A stretch of DNA of 64,000 nucleotides. It comes from Phoronis australis (taxonomy: Eukaryota > Phoronida > Phoronidae). A program made the position numbers and the translations under genes. The notes under the pieces are model-generated. The model saw only the letters and a program-made list of their open reading frames with translations, ran no database searches and had not been told where the DNA came from. Positions 35,355 to 47,100 of the stretch are shown here, piece by piece. The stretch lies in contig NMRA01000203.1 of assembly GCA_002633005.1 (NCBI GenBank), positions 413,818 through 477,817 on the forward strand, read 5' to 3'. Within the stretch, counting starts at the first letter, position 1. Each line of letters starts with the position of its first letter.

Positions 35355-36565
35355 GCTTGGACGAGGCCCGCTCACCTGCCGTTGGTCCGCGTCTGCGTTG
35401 CCTTCAACAGCTTGGACGAGGCCCGCATACCTGCCGTCGATCCGCCTACCTTCTGCAGCTTACGGGACTAGGGCAAGGGCTGCCTCCGGCAGCGTGCCCG
35501 TAACGCCTCCTCGGCTCTGCAGCTTACGGCCGCTAGGGCACTGGCTGCTTCTGGCAGCTCAACCCGTCCCTCCTATTCGGCTCTTTCAGCTTACGGTACT
35601 AGGGCACGCGATGCCTCCGGCAGCTAAGCCCGTCCCTACTACTTGGCTCCGCAGCTTAGGGAACTCAGGCACGCGCTGCCTCCGGCAGCTTGGCCCGTCC
35701 CGCCTACTCGACTCTGAAGCTTACGAGACTACGGCACGCGCTGCCTCCGGAAGCTCGGCCAGAACCGCTAACTCGGCTCTACAGCTCACGGGAATAGGGC
35801 ACGCGATGCCTCCGGCAGCTCGGCCCATCCCACCTACTCGGCTCTCAGTGTAGCTTATGGGACTAGGGCACGCACTGCCTCAGGCAGCTTGACCCGTCCC
35901 GCCTACTCGACTCTGAAGCTTACGAGACTACGGCACGCACTGCCTCCGGAAGCTCGGCCAGAACCACTAACTCGGCTCTACAGCTTACGGGAATAGGGCA
36001 CGCGATGCCTCCGGCAGCTCCGCCCATCCCACCTACTCGGCTCTCAGAGTAGCTTATGGGACTAGGACACGCACTGCCTCAGGCAGCTTGGCCCTTAACA
36101 CCTCCTTGGCTCTGTAGCGTACGGGACTACGGCACGTGCTGCTTCCGGCAGATTGGCCCGTCCCGCCTACTCTGCTCTGCAGCTTACGAGACTAGGGCTC
36201 GCGACGCATCCGGCAGCTTGGCCTGTCCTGCGCCTACTCTGTTCTGCAGCTTATGGGACTAGGGAACACGCTGCCTCTGGCAGCTTGGCCCGTCCTGCCT
36301 ACTCAGCTCTGCAGCTTACAAGACGAGGGCACGCGCTGACTCCGCAGCTTGGCCTGTCCTGCACCTACTCTGTTCTGCAGCTTATGGGACTAGGGAACAC
36401 GCTGCCTCCGGCAGCTTGGCCCGTCCAGCCTAATCGACTCTGCAGTTTACGGGACTAGGGCACGCGCTGCATCCAACAGCTCGGCCCTAACCGCCAACTC
36501 TGGCCCTGCAGCTTACGGGACTAGGACACGCGCTGCAGCTTGGCCCGTCCCGCCTACTCGGCTCC
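35355..36565. repeat. GC-rich minisatellite, ~65-bp unit, about 18 copies
   Basis: The unit approximates GGCACGCGCTGCCTCCGGCAG, then CTTGGCCCGTCCCGCC, then TACTCGGCTCTGCAG, then CTTACGGGACTAG. CTGCCTCCGGCAG is an inverted repeat inside it. Copies recur at 65-66 bp. Higher-order structure is visible: a ~200-bp (three-unit) block starting near 35709 is repeated near 35909, and a ~130-bp block near 36220 is repeated near 36350. Open frames of 60-150 codons here are repeat artefacts. GC content rises sharply against the flanks. Confidence 0.95.
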
Positions 36566-36599
36566 GGTTTCGCCAGTCTCCCAGCACGTGACATGTAAA

Positions 36600-37405
36600 G
36601 GCTATGTGTATAACAATGAACTGTGGACTATTTATATATAAGTAAGTCAAATAGGTCGCAAACAACAGTAAGAGTTAGCTGGGAACGGCACGTTTTAATG
36701 ATAATTAATTAATTACGCACTGCAAAATCAGTTGACATTGCGAGTAAATGTTGAAATAGTGAACATATTTAAGGCTTGTATACATGTAGGTTATGTGTAC
36801 CCAAAACAAGTTTTCATCGAATAATTAACCGAAGACTTTGAAATTTCCATTCGTCCCAGTCTAATCGGCTTTTTCTCAGCAAATCGACTTTATTTGAACT
36901 TATAGGAACACGAGTTCCCGAAAACGGCTCAGTGGATTTCGATGAAACTTTCCAAATTCAATATTTAGTCATCAGTCTCAGAATTTTCGATACAACGGCC
37001 TATTTTTGCGTAATGTAACAAAGACGAATACGACTTCCGTTTTTACGATGATACCTTAAGTTTTGCGAGTTGATTTGTCATACATGTAGAAACCAAACGA
37101 AAAGACTAATCGAAAATTCCTAACAGTGTTTTTGAGGTAGCTGGTGAAGTTTTCGTTTTAAAAAAAGTTTCATTAAAATCGACCGAGGGGTTATTTTGCT
37201 ATGGATGTACCTTTCCTAAAGACAAAATTTTGACTTAAAAAGGTTAGTTTACGTAAAAATAATAATGGTATATTAATACAAAAAGTATTTTAATATTCCC
37301 TAATCTTTTTTTCTTTTAGAAATATATCAGTTGAAAAAGTTTTTTGATATACGAGTTAGAATAGAGGACACTACATAAGGTTGGAGATAACCTTAAAAAT
37401 TCTTT
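36600..37405. other. No recognisable gene
   Basis: AT-rich spacer between the minisatellite and the Penelope-like relic. No coding motif or paired repeat was seen. Confidence 0.4.
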
Positions 37406-37409
37406 TCAG

Positions 37410-38745
37410 TTTGTTAATGAAGTCCGTGCACTTAATGATGCACCATTTATGTGTAGTCTAGATGTTTGCAGCCTCTTCACTAATGTACCCGTGGATGAAG
37501 TCATTGAATTAAAACAAGCTGTATATTGATACTGACAAGGTCCGTAAATTGACTCGTAACCAATGTTACGTAAATTACTCACGATGGCAGTTAAACAGAA
37601 CCATGATCAGATTGAAGGAGTGGCAATGGGACCAGTGTTAGCTAATATTTTCATGTGCAATCTTGAGACTGAGGCTCTGGCTAGTTGTCCACTGGAATGT
37701 AAACCACAGTTTTATCGTAGGTATGTGGACAATACGTCTGTAGTTTTTTTCATCCAAGAACTCAGTCAACACCTTTTTCAAATGAACAATATGCATCCGT
37801 CCATCAACTTCACCAGTGAATCAGAGCACGATTCGTGTTTACCTTTTCTGGATGTCTTGGTTAAACGTGAGAATAGCATCATTGTTACATCGCTGTGTAT
37901 CGTAAGCTCCATCTTAAATTTGATAGTTTTGTGCCGATCCAATACAAGAGAGGTCTAGTCAATTGCTTGTTTCACCGTGCCTGGAGAATTTGTTCCACCA
38001 ATTTAAATTTTGATAATGACGTAGCTAGAATTTTCCAGTTATTTTGTGCCAATGGTTATCCCCTGAATTTTTTGAATAGCTGTAAAAGGCACTCCCTTTC
38101 AAAAGTGAATGATGCAGATAAGGTAGCTGTTATTGGACCCGAGAAAAAAAAGTTTTCTTTTCTGTTGCCTACACCGGGCCAAGTATAGTCTAAAATTGAA
38201 ACGTCAATTATCTCGCCTTATTCATTGCATAGACCCAGCCGTTGAACTGATAGTCGTTTTCAAACCTGGTCGGAAACTTTCCAATATGATGTATAAACTG
38301 AAGTCACCCATCTCTTTATTGAACAAGAGCAGTGTTGTTTATAAGGCTGAATGTGACAACTGTATGGAATTCTATATCGGACTCACGCAGAGACGCCCTC
38401 TGTGACAGGCTGAAAGAACATCACATCTCAGAGAAAAGCAACATAGGCATTGTGTTAGCAACAATCACCAAGCCAATTCAGTTAGTATTATCTGCAGAGA
38501 ACCTTACAATGAATTACTGTACATTAAAAAGTCATTTGGCCAGAACCAGCATGATACCGATTCTCTGACTAACATGCAGAGATCAGTGACCCTGCAACTA
38601 TGGTGATGACCAAAGTAGTTACTATTCCCTGTATCTCTTACTTCACTTTATGGATGTTACCTGAGCTGTATGTTGGCACTTTCTGTCCTTTGTAAATATT
38701 TATCCTGATGATGTCTAATGAATAAACGAAACGTTGATTGAACAT
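37410..38745 (+). pseudogene. Penelope-like retroelement relic 1 (RT + GIY-YIG), catalytic Asp lost
   Basis: From 37410 the frame reads CSLDVCSLFTNVPVDEVIE (RT motif A). Next is EGVAMGPVLANIFM (motif B, missing the usual SPLG), then YRRYVDNTSVVF, where the second Asp of YVDD is Asn. LPFLDVLVKR follows. Later frames give KAECDNCMEFYIGLTQR and RLKEHHISEKSNI, the GIY-YIG endonuclease diagnostic of Penelope elements. At least four frameshifts separate the parts and the N terminus is missing. A hammerhead-like block follows at 38705. Confidence 0.8.
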
Positions 38746-38750
38746 GAACT
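38704..38750 (+). ncRNA. Hammerhead-ribozyme-like core in Penelope tail (candidate)
   Basis: CTGATGA (38705-38711) and GAAAC (38728-38732) are separated by 16 nt in the order required for a hammerhead catalytic core. They lie at the 3' end of a Penelope relic, where such ribozymes are known to occur. Stem II is weak: T replaces the usual G after CTGATGA, although the C before GAAA is present. Stem III and the cleavage triplet were not established. It is probably a decayed copy. Confidence 0.35.
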
Positions 38751-38989
38751 TCTTTATTTGAGCGACGATCGTTCATTTTTTTATCTTACTATGGCAAAAA
38801 ATTGTTTAAAAATTTTAAGTACGTACTCATTTTCCGTATTCGAAAGACATGCGGGCAATTTCGCATACGTATGAAATCCGGGCGTTGTTCAGCATACGTA
38901 AAGTCCACTCCACCTAGTGCATCTAATAACCGAGGTGGCGTTTATTTTTGCAGGTAAAAGTATGTCTGGTACACCCAAGTCCGAAACTT

Positions 38990-39062
38990 TATAGCTTTTC
39001 GGAGTTAGTGGACCTTCGGAATAGTGAACCTTCACAGTAGTGAGCCTTTGGGATAGTGGGTT
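38990..39062. repeat. Degenerate short tandem repeat (~17 bp)
   Basis: Four consecutive imperfect units of type TAGTGRACCTTCGGAA: 'ttagtggaccttcggaa', 'tagtgaaccttcacag', 'tagtgagcctttggga' and 'tagtgggttgttccca'. Confidence 0.6.
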
Positions 39063-39784
39063 GTTCCCATTTCCAGCGATGTAAGCAAGTCAAGTAACAC
39101 GCAAAATACAACCAGATCAAAATATTCTAGTCGATCATTCTCCGTCCGCGTTGGCACGGGGTAACGTGGGAACGTTCTCTTTCTTGACCACATTACATCC
39201 GAATTTGAGTCCCGTTCTTTGTGAGCAACCGTCAGGGCCATGGTCCTCATTTCTGGTATTACGAATTCAGTCTAATCTTGGGAACATAGACATAGGCCGC
39301 AAAAGAATAAAACAGTAAGAGCGTAGGGAAATGGTGAGTTTATTAATTAACTCCGGTAATTAAAATTAAACGGATGAAAAAAGATTTAAATGTGTACAGT
39401 TTTGGTGTGGGGGGGGGGGTCAAACCCAATTTCAAGTGTCCAGTTCGGAACACGGCGCATTCGCAACGGAACTATGGCTAAGTATAGGCTCTCCCGCGAT
39501 ATCCCAGGCGACCGGCAGTGGCGCTGCGCACTACGACTCCGTTTTCGTCGTCTGCTCCACTGTGCAATGAAGAGAATTTACTTCATTTTGTAAAGAGAAT
39601 GGAACCTGAGTGACGATGAAAAAACAGAAGCTGCTGGTAAGATGTGAACTTTAATCGAAGCCTTAGTGAATCACTCAGAAACAAAATATAAAACGTATAG
39701 CATTACGAAAAGAAGTAGGTTTCGCGCGCAAACGCTGTGGACCATAAACAAGTAGGTCTTTTAGTAGGGGAGTAGTAGTTAAAA

Positions 39785-39850
39785 TGTGGTGGTGTAGTGG
39801 TAACGCACGCGCCCTCGATGCGCCAGGTCGTGAGTTCGAGTCGTTGGAAC
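39785..39850 (+). repeat. tRNA-like sequence (SINE head or tRNA pseudogene)
   Basis: It has an A box TGGTGTAGTGGTAAC (39789-39803) and a B box GAGTTCGAGTC (39832-39842) at tRNA spacing, with a GCGC/GCGC anticodon-stem pair around CCTCGAT. The acceptor stem does not close and the T stem is poor, so it is not called a functional tRNA gene. The downstream text is T-rich. Confidence 0.5.
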
Positions 39851-39944
39851 GTTCAGTTTTTCCTGTTTGACACGTTCTCCTTGTTTTTTTTCCTTTTTTT
39901 CTTGGATAATACTTCAGGAATCAAGGAAAATGCTTGATTTTTAG

Positions 39945-40099
39945 AGGTAAAAACAGAAAAATTTCCTGAGCGGGAGGGGGGGGGAGACCTCCCCCATTCG
40001 GTGCTATGTGCATCTACAATTGTGGTTCAGTTTGTGCAAATGCTTGCAGCCGGACAAAATGTTGGGCCCCCCCTTGTAATATCCTAGATCTGCCACTGA
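39945..40099 (-). repeat. 'TGGCAGATC + G-run' dispersed repeat, long copy
   Basis: On the minus strand: GTGGCAGATCTAGG, a G7 run, then (after ~90 bp) GGAGGTCTCCCC..CTCCCGCTC and AAATTTTTC. The 54.26-kb copy has the same order. It resembles the abundant 'cagatc...ggggg..ctccccc..aaattttt' repeats of marine invertebrates (from memory). Confidence 0.5.
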
Positions 40100-40269
40100 T
40101 AGAGCTCAGAGTCGTTGTTGTGTATATAGATTTCGCTCCCCCATTGTTAGGCTGCGTCAAGGGCCTTACCGAAAACTACTACGGGAGATAGTGCCCGACA
40201 GCGTTTTTGTTAGTGTTGGTGTTTTATTGTTCAATAAGAAATTGGGGGCGCAGCAAGAACCCAGGTAAC

Positions 40270-40480
40270 GTTCCGTTTTTTTTTGTCAAGAGGGAGAATA
40301 TGACTATTTTGCGTGGGAAATTACAGTACTTAATGATAATACGTCGATTTGGCCGTGTGTCAAATAGCGGGACATTTAGATGGTGTGGCGTGATGGCGGA
40401 GAAAAATCAAAAAAGCGCTATGAGCGGGGCAATTAGCAAATACACTCTACGCTGTCATCAACACGAGGTACTGTACCCTG
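40270..40480 (+). repeat. Dispersed repeat, copy 2 (partner at 3469-3700)
   Basis: Plus-strand counterpart of the minus-strand repeat at 3469-3700. It lies in an open frame of 138 codons (40207-40623) with RGKLQ, FRWCG, MAEK and KYTLR in common with copy 1. Both DNA and frame are conserved. No known domain is recognised. Confidence 0.6.
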
Positions 40481-40647
40481 TCGGTACGTCTTTGTGTGTT
40501 GCAGCGACCATTTCACCCTTACGTTTTGGCTTAGACCCAGGTGACCTGAAACGTAAGATTCCAAAATGGCGCATGTACGCACTGATTTTGACTCCACATT
40601 GTCGCCACACTAAAATCGGATGACCGTAAGGATGTTTTAAACCCCAA

Positions 40648-40666
40648 TTAGCGCAGCGGTTAAGGA
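40648..40666 (+). repeat. tRNA A-box-like fragment
   Basis: TTAGCGCAGCGGTTAAGG matches a type-2 tRNA A-box and D-arm (TRGCNNAGYGG). No B box follows at the right distance. It is probably a truncated SINE head. Confidence 0.35.
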
Positions 40667-40789
40667 TTCAGAATGGGCGAAAAGTAGCTTCATTTTTATA
40701 ACAAGTGAAACTAAAAAGTGTTTAAAATCTTAAAATACGCCCCATTTGACGAGACCGAGGAGCGACTCGGAAGTCTCTAGTCTAATGAT

Positions 40790-41195
40790 CATTCGGTGAT
40801 CGAACTTCAAAACCATACACTTGCCCGGACTTCAAAACCAGCTGGCTGGGCTGCAAAACCCAATGGCCAGTGTCCCAACTAAGTGGTCGGACCTCAAAAC
40901 GCGATGTCCGCTACCTCAAACCCAGATGGCCGCACCCAAAAACTAGTTGGCTGGACCTAAAACGGGTTGGCCGGTGATCAAATGCAGTGGCCGGTCTACT
41001 TTCAAAGCGAGTCTCCGAGGCATGATTCAGCTGTCGTGTTTGATCACCGGTTATCGTGTTTTAGGTGCAGCCAACTATATTTTTGCATGAAGCAATCGCG
41101 TTTTGATTACCGGTCATTTGGTTTTGCAGTCCAGTCGACAGCTTTTGAAATCCGGGCAAGTGGTTTTGAAGTCCCACCAATTGTTCATCCCTCCC
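40790..41195. repeat. Fold-back array of ~22-bp units (imperfect inverted repeat)
   Basis: The left arm (40790-40990) is a run of ~22-bp units with a central AAAAC, such as 'cccggacttcaaaaccagc'. The right arm (41030-41195) contains the complementary run with TTTTG. Reverse-complementing the right arm gives, in the same order as the left: 'acttcaaaaccacttgcccgg', 'ctgcaaaaccaaatg', 'aaaacgcgat', 'gttggctgcacctaaaac' and 'ccggtgatcaaa'. The arms thus pair unit for unit with gaps, with a centre near 41010. Confidence 0.75.
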
Positions 41196-41199
41196 TTGG

Positions 41200-43970
41200 T
41201 AAATGTACGCGAAAAGTTGCATTTGGATGTACAACTGGTATGATAACAAGATTAACAACGTTAATACGAGACAGTGTATTCGAGCCACAATCCCAAACCG
41301 AGACCTAACGTCATAGTACACATGCAATTTATTGGGCCTAAGAGAACCAGAATCGGCCAAATGTTATTCTTTGAAGAACACGAACACCATGTTGACAGCT
41401 TACAGAACAGTGAAATCAAACGCACGAAATTCATTTGCATCATTTAACAAAGAAACATCAGCTTTACATATATATGTGCGTGCCAAGTCAATAACATAGA
41501 CTTTGATTGGAAACAAAATAAAACATTAAACGTATGTTAAACCTCGGTCTGTCGATTTCGCCTAAAACAGGTATTGTACAATTAGTACCTCCCGTGAGAG
41601 ATAAAATCATAATTCTACAAAACAAATCCTGAGTCGCAAAGTAGATCTTTTGTTCGAAATGAAATGTCTTTCCTCAAAAGCAGCAAATAGACTTTTTTCA
41701 GGTAGCGCACCCTCCGATGGCCACACGTTATTGTTTGACGGTGTTTTTCGCTAACAATGAAATTAGTAAGAGGTAGGTGACGTTAGTCTGCCTTGCGTTT
41801 CGTAGACTTGTAAAGTACTTTCAGGGAAAATTTTCGCTTAAGGAAAGGAAACAGTGAATGCTTTTGCACAAGTCTGCATACCATTCCCACTGATCAATTT
41901 CTTCAGTGGTAGCCAGTTTGCAACGGTACAGTAGTAAGGTTCCGTGCAGACTCGCGAAACACTCGCGTGATTTTGCGTGGTCTTGCATTTTCACGTCTAA
42001 GGAACGCACTCCAGATTTTGCTGACATTGTCAGGAGTTTTAAAACGTTTCAAGTTTTCTAGGGTTGTAAGATGACACAATTTCGTCTCAACGATTTACGT
42101 GATTTAGTTTTATAATTTACATAAAACATGAATTTGTATCACTTTGAATAAGTTACAGACACAAATGAGTCTATCCACAGGAAATTGTAAATATCATTAA
42201 CCAATAGACCACACTTCCCTAAAGAAGACGTAATCCCACTTTGCAAAATATACAAATTGGTCAGGGTATGAAATTAGTACATCGAATCAACTAATACAAA
42301 AATGATGTTCGAATATAGTTTGATTTTAATCAGATTTCCACAAGAGACGTTCTTAAACTTTGCATAATAAATCTATCGCAAACCGGAATGAAAAACTCGT
42401 AAGTGATGAGCAATTCAAATGTTGTTGTTGCTTGCCAAAGTGAGATCATGTGACCCACATCAACACTTCAAACACAACTGCACGTGTATATGAAACAGCC
42501 GCACAGGTTAGGATGTAAAAATCATTTCATCACTCCTAAGTTAAAACGTGAATTAAGAGCAGGCTTCAACGTAAACCTCATTTACAGTTGAAAACTGGAC
42601 GTCAGTTCCGCCTCGAGATCTTTACCATTTTGTTCACAATATCACACCCTCGGTAGAGCAGAGCAACAATCCCCTGTGGATGTCACTGACTGTAGGGGTA
42701 CTTCAAGTCAGAAACTACGATGACAAATGGTGGCCCTATTTACTAGATCTCGCAAAAGAATAAATTCCAAAGAAAGCTAGTTATTTTTTTATTTTGGTTT
42801 CACAGGCGTTTTTATGGTGGCGGCTGGAAAACCGTGGCTAGAAACACAAGTGAACTGCAGGTTTAAAGCCATTAGTAGTCAATTTCAGACTTTTTTGATT
42901 TTGTCCTATATCGTGTTCTGTTTACAGATTCTACTCAGTGTCTACTCAGCGTGCCCACAACTCACGCGTTCAGAAAGACACTAGTTGAAAATCGGAAATG
43001 TCGAAAAACATTAAAAAATTGCGGTCCCTTGTCATAAAAAGAAACATAGACATATGCTACTACACTATGCATTACAACTTAGGAACATAAAATATTGGTA
43101 TGCAACAAATGGTTTAACAGGGCCACCGTTGATTATCTCATAAACATCAAGTCCATGAACAATTAAGCACCTTGTCAAGAGACAATAACGTAGAGTTGTA
43201 CCCAAACAAGGTAAGGTGATCAAGAGAAAGTAATCGTTCGTACATTCAAATTATAAAATTTGAGCACAATGTTTTGAATAACCACTAATATTCTTGAACA
43301 ACGCATTACAATATTTCATTCCAACGGTGTGGCAATATCAAACTTTAACATCAAAAGAGGTCAGTACAAAATGGCAGTACCAACCAATCTTACATAAACG
43401 TGGTTCTTCAAATACTGGAATTCCTTACTCTACTTCCGAACAACAAGTCGCCGCCAACAGCAAAAGATTTATAGCTCAAATTGCAGCTGTTATTGAAGGG
43501 ATGCTTAGTTCAGAAACCTCCATGGAAACAACCAACTTCTGGACTGCAGGAAACGGGGTGGGCATTTACTACCTATAATTTGCAGTGTAGATGGCAAAAT
43601 TGGGAGTCAGGGCCGGGAGAGCGGAATTGGCGACGACCGGGGGAGCAGAGAATAATAATTTGCCTATACCCCCAAAATAACTTTTAACCTTCTCACTGGC
43701 CCGAGCCTGAAATACTCTAATTACAGTTGTTACAGGAAACTACACCAACAGCCTGTGTGACGTTATTGCTTTGACATACCTGAGGATTACACAAAGAGTA
43801 ACCATTGCAGCAACTTCTAACTAACAATAAAAAATACAAGCGAACAATGAATTCCAATGATATTACACCTGGTAGGCAACCGTTTATCTACAAGTACTGA
43901 CCAGACTAGAAAAAGATGTGTACTCAAAACAGCAAGTGTAAGAAAATACAACAAATTAAAGTTCTGATAG
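41200..43970. other. No confirmed gene; 3' flank of ITPK1
   Basis: A minus-strand frame at 41821-42027 opens MSAKSGVRSLDVKMQ and ends LSLSENFP. It is protein-like in composition but matches no family I recognise and has no clear splice partner. The region 42.8-43.97 kb is probably ITPK1 3' UTR and flank; a minus-strand AATAAA is present at 42793-42788. Confidence 0.35.
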
Positions 43971-43975
43971 CTTGT

Positions 43976-44100
43976 TTAGATCAGTAACGGAGCTGGCGGA
44001 CTGTGCAGAAGCGGCTGGTGGCCCTTCAATCTGTTCTTCTCTATCAGATCAAGCATGAAGTCAATTAGAATTTTGAAGAAGTCGGGAACACAGTTGTAGC
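43976..44100 (-). CDS. ITPK1 terminal exon
   Basis: A 125-nt exon from TGTTTCAG to TAA (43978-43976). It completes the split Gly codon and reads YNCVPDFFKILIDFMLDLI, then a basic, Pro-rich 20-residue tail. 'GY.gV..FF' matches the conserved end of the kinase fold. The frame ends without the long vertebrate tail. Confidence 0.93.
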
Positions 44101-47100
44101 CTGAAACAGACGAGCGTAGGGTTTTTGGACCAACCTGAACAAAATATGTAAAAGTTCAGCATGCCGCCATGTACTGCCCATAAAAAGACATGCCTCTCAG
44201 TATATGTTTTAATACCTTCATTATCGGCACCGTTGCTGTCAACATCACCAACATCGTCATCAGTTATTACAAAAACTATCACCATCACCTATATTTTCTG
44301 CATAATCATCGTAGTCGTGATGCCACAAAGATTTACAGCCAGCTCTAATGAAAACCAACTTACCAGGGAATGCGTTGATGTCTATGATGGCGTACTTGCC
44401 CGTTTCATCCTCTATGATGACATCGATGCCGAGCAGTTTCATGCCGGCCACTTGCTTGATGCTGTCTGCGATCAGTTTCAGCTTACCTTCCTTGGGCGGA
44501 ATGTGTCCGCACTGGTCGCCGAAGTCCATCTGCGGAACAGAGAGGGAGGGCAAGGCACATTAACCGAGGAGTATAGAGATCAATCGGAAGGAGTGGGTAA
44601 ATAAAACACTGGAAAACGTGGCAAACAACAATGAAGAGACAACGACGGTCAAGATTTTTGACAGCGATTGCACTTGACCAAGTTCGCCAGGCCAACGGGC
44701 AAAGACATGTGATTGCTTTGTAGAGAAATTCACCATCGAGATCCAACGAGATGTCTCAGCCGGTTCACCAGCGGAATCAGCGAAGTCAATCTCAGTGTAC
44801 CTCTCATCACCTTAACGTGTGCCTTGGACACACGGTGAGGGTATTTTTATGTGCAAGAGTGTTTAAGTATTGAATAGTACTAGATGGCGTTCAAGATCGA
44901 AATGTTATAATTAACATCTACTACAGACGCACGTGTAGCTTCATATTAAGATGCACAAAACATAGAATACACATCTGACGACTAACTTTTATCACATTCT
45001 GATGACTGACAAACCTTTCAGTTTCTCACAGATTCGGGAACGCAAACACAACTCTGAAAACGTAATCAGTACAAGAAACGACAAAACCTGAAAGAGAAAC
45101 AAGGAATGTCTCAAAAAACCGTTCTCACCTTGGTCAAAAACACCGAAGATTTTTCTTTTGAGACATCAAATGTATGAAAGAATATGGTTGCGTTATCTGA
45201 AAAACAGTGAAGACAAATTTGTAATTCCCGTGAAGAGGATGTTGATGTTTGGAGTAAGGTAATAATGGTTGACTAATCACGGGCATAAATGTTGTTACGC
45301 CAGTGCAAGTTTCCAACCATAGAAATATTAGAATTTCATATAAAAGACAAGAAAGGAAAAAACACCAGAAATGGAAATTATGGAACTACAGAAAATTCTC
45401 ATAAGAGATGGCGTTTACCCGATAAGAGCGCACAACCCCAAAACTGCCTTGGTGCACACAGATTTGCTTACGTGATAAGACAATCTCATTCTCATGGGAG
45501 TAGCGATTTTGTCTTACCTTTAGCCGTGAAGTTTTTCAACGAGGGCCTTTCAACAAAGAACAAATCGTCGCCTACTATGTATAGTTTATACAACGTGGCG
45601 CTGTGGTTCACAAATTCCTGCGCGATGTAAGGCGCCTTTAAGTCCTGAAGACCCTCCAAATTAAAAACTAGCGCCATCTGTAATTAACAACACAACGATG
45701 TTGTCTGTGCTTAAGTTTCCAAATTGTTCTTACGTTTTCGACAAAGACATGTTTCGAACCGCTGCAACTTATTATTCTATTCATCATCTAAGTACCACGC
45801 GACACTGCAGCACACTGTTACGTATTCCCGCTAGGGGGCAGATTTGAGTTTTATCCGAGAGTTCTAGTTGGTCGGCTATGGTGAGCAGACGTGTGATGAA
45901 TTATCTGACCACTGAGGCTGGACTTTCTTATGTTTTGTTTATATACTTTGAAAGTACTGAGCGATATTTTTGTTAATGTGTCGAGCCTTTGCAACGATGT
46001 GGACAGCAGCGTCTAGTTCACAGAACTTGACTGTATTATTTTGGTGGAGTCTGTGGAACGCATGAGGACCGTTTGGTGATGAAGACATGGGCGGCTCACC
46101 ATAGCGGGCTGGGGGGAGGGCTATAGCCCCACTTTTTCAATGCTATGCCGCACGTGGTCTGATGGCGGTGCGCCACAGGGGGCTGAGAGGGCTTTAGACC
46201 CCCACATTTTTCAGTGCTGCGCCGCCCATGGAAGACTGAATATACCGCAAGTTTCAAGTGTTGAACTGTTGGTGCTGCATTGGAATCTGTCTTCGTCCCA
46301 AGTTTTGTGTAAGTTGTCAACATGTTTGTAAATATGTAAATAGATATTAATTTTTATCAGGATAACCGAAAAGTGGTTATCTTCGTTTATATTACGGTAA
46401 CAACACAAATCTAAAAAATAACTGGAGGTATATTGCGATAATGATGCTTTTAAAACAAAAGCTGAATATTTCAAAGGGCTCAAAATGGAAGTTTTTTCAT
46501 GCTCTAACCTACGAAAAAGTCCCGACTTACTTGCAGGAAAGAACATAAACAATATTACTGTCTATATAATGAGATGTCTGCATGGAAGCAAGAGACATTA
46601 AAATACTACTGTACAATTTGCTTGGCACAACGCTGGTATAGCCTGAGTTTGAACAAGTTTGCTTGAAAACAACACCATTGTTTTGTGTATCATGGGTTAC
46701 CTTTACAGTGTCATAAGGGAACTTACATCGTGCACTTCTGCCAAGTAGGGTTTCACTACTACAAGAGAAACATTGTAAGAGGTCAAGTTCCTGATACACT
46801 CACAAACACAACAGATCACAAGGATATGCAGACAAACTTCATTATGTAGGATCTCGGCACCAGCTGGCCGGTCTACGACAAATATTTGAAAATGACAATT
46901 CAAATAGAAACGAGAAGAAAGAATTCGTGTGGTGACAAGACGACTTCATTAGAACTAATAAAAAAATTAACAATGGTGAGTTTATGAAAGCTCCAAGCCT
47001 CAATTCAACACAATTCTACAAGTGTCCGATTCCAATTTGCATTCATTGAAAGGACTGACAAATTGGGTATTATGGTTCTGGGTAGTCTTCCCCAAAGTTG

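Noticed and set aside
35398-36458. Ala/Pro-rich frames of 68-151 codons
   Set aside because: They lie wholly inside the 65-bp minisatellite; the unit is not a multiple of three and the frames carry no domain.
39785-39850. Functional tRNA gene
   Set aside because: A and B boxes are present but the acceptor and T stems do not pair; better explained as a SINE head or tRNA pseudogene.
44161-44604. 147-codon plus-strand ORF
   Set aside because: It is the antisense shadow of the ITPK1 exon at 44364-44529, which has clear homology and splice sites.
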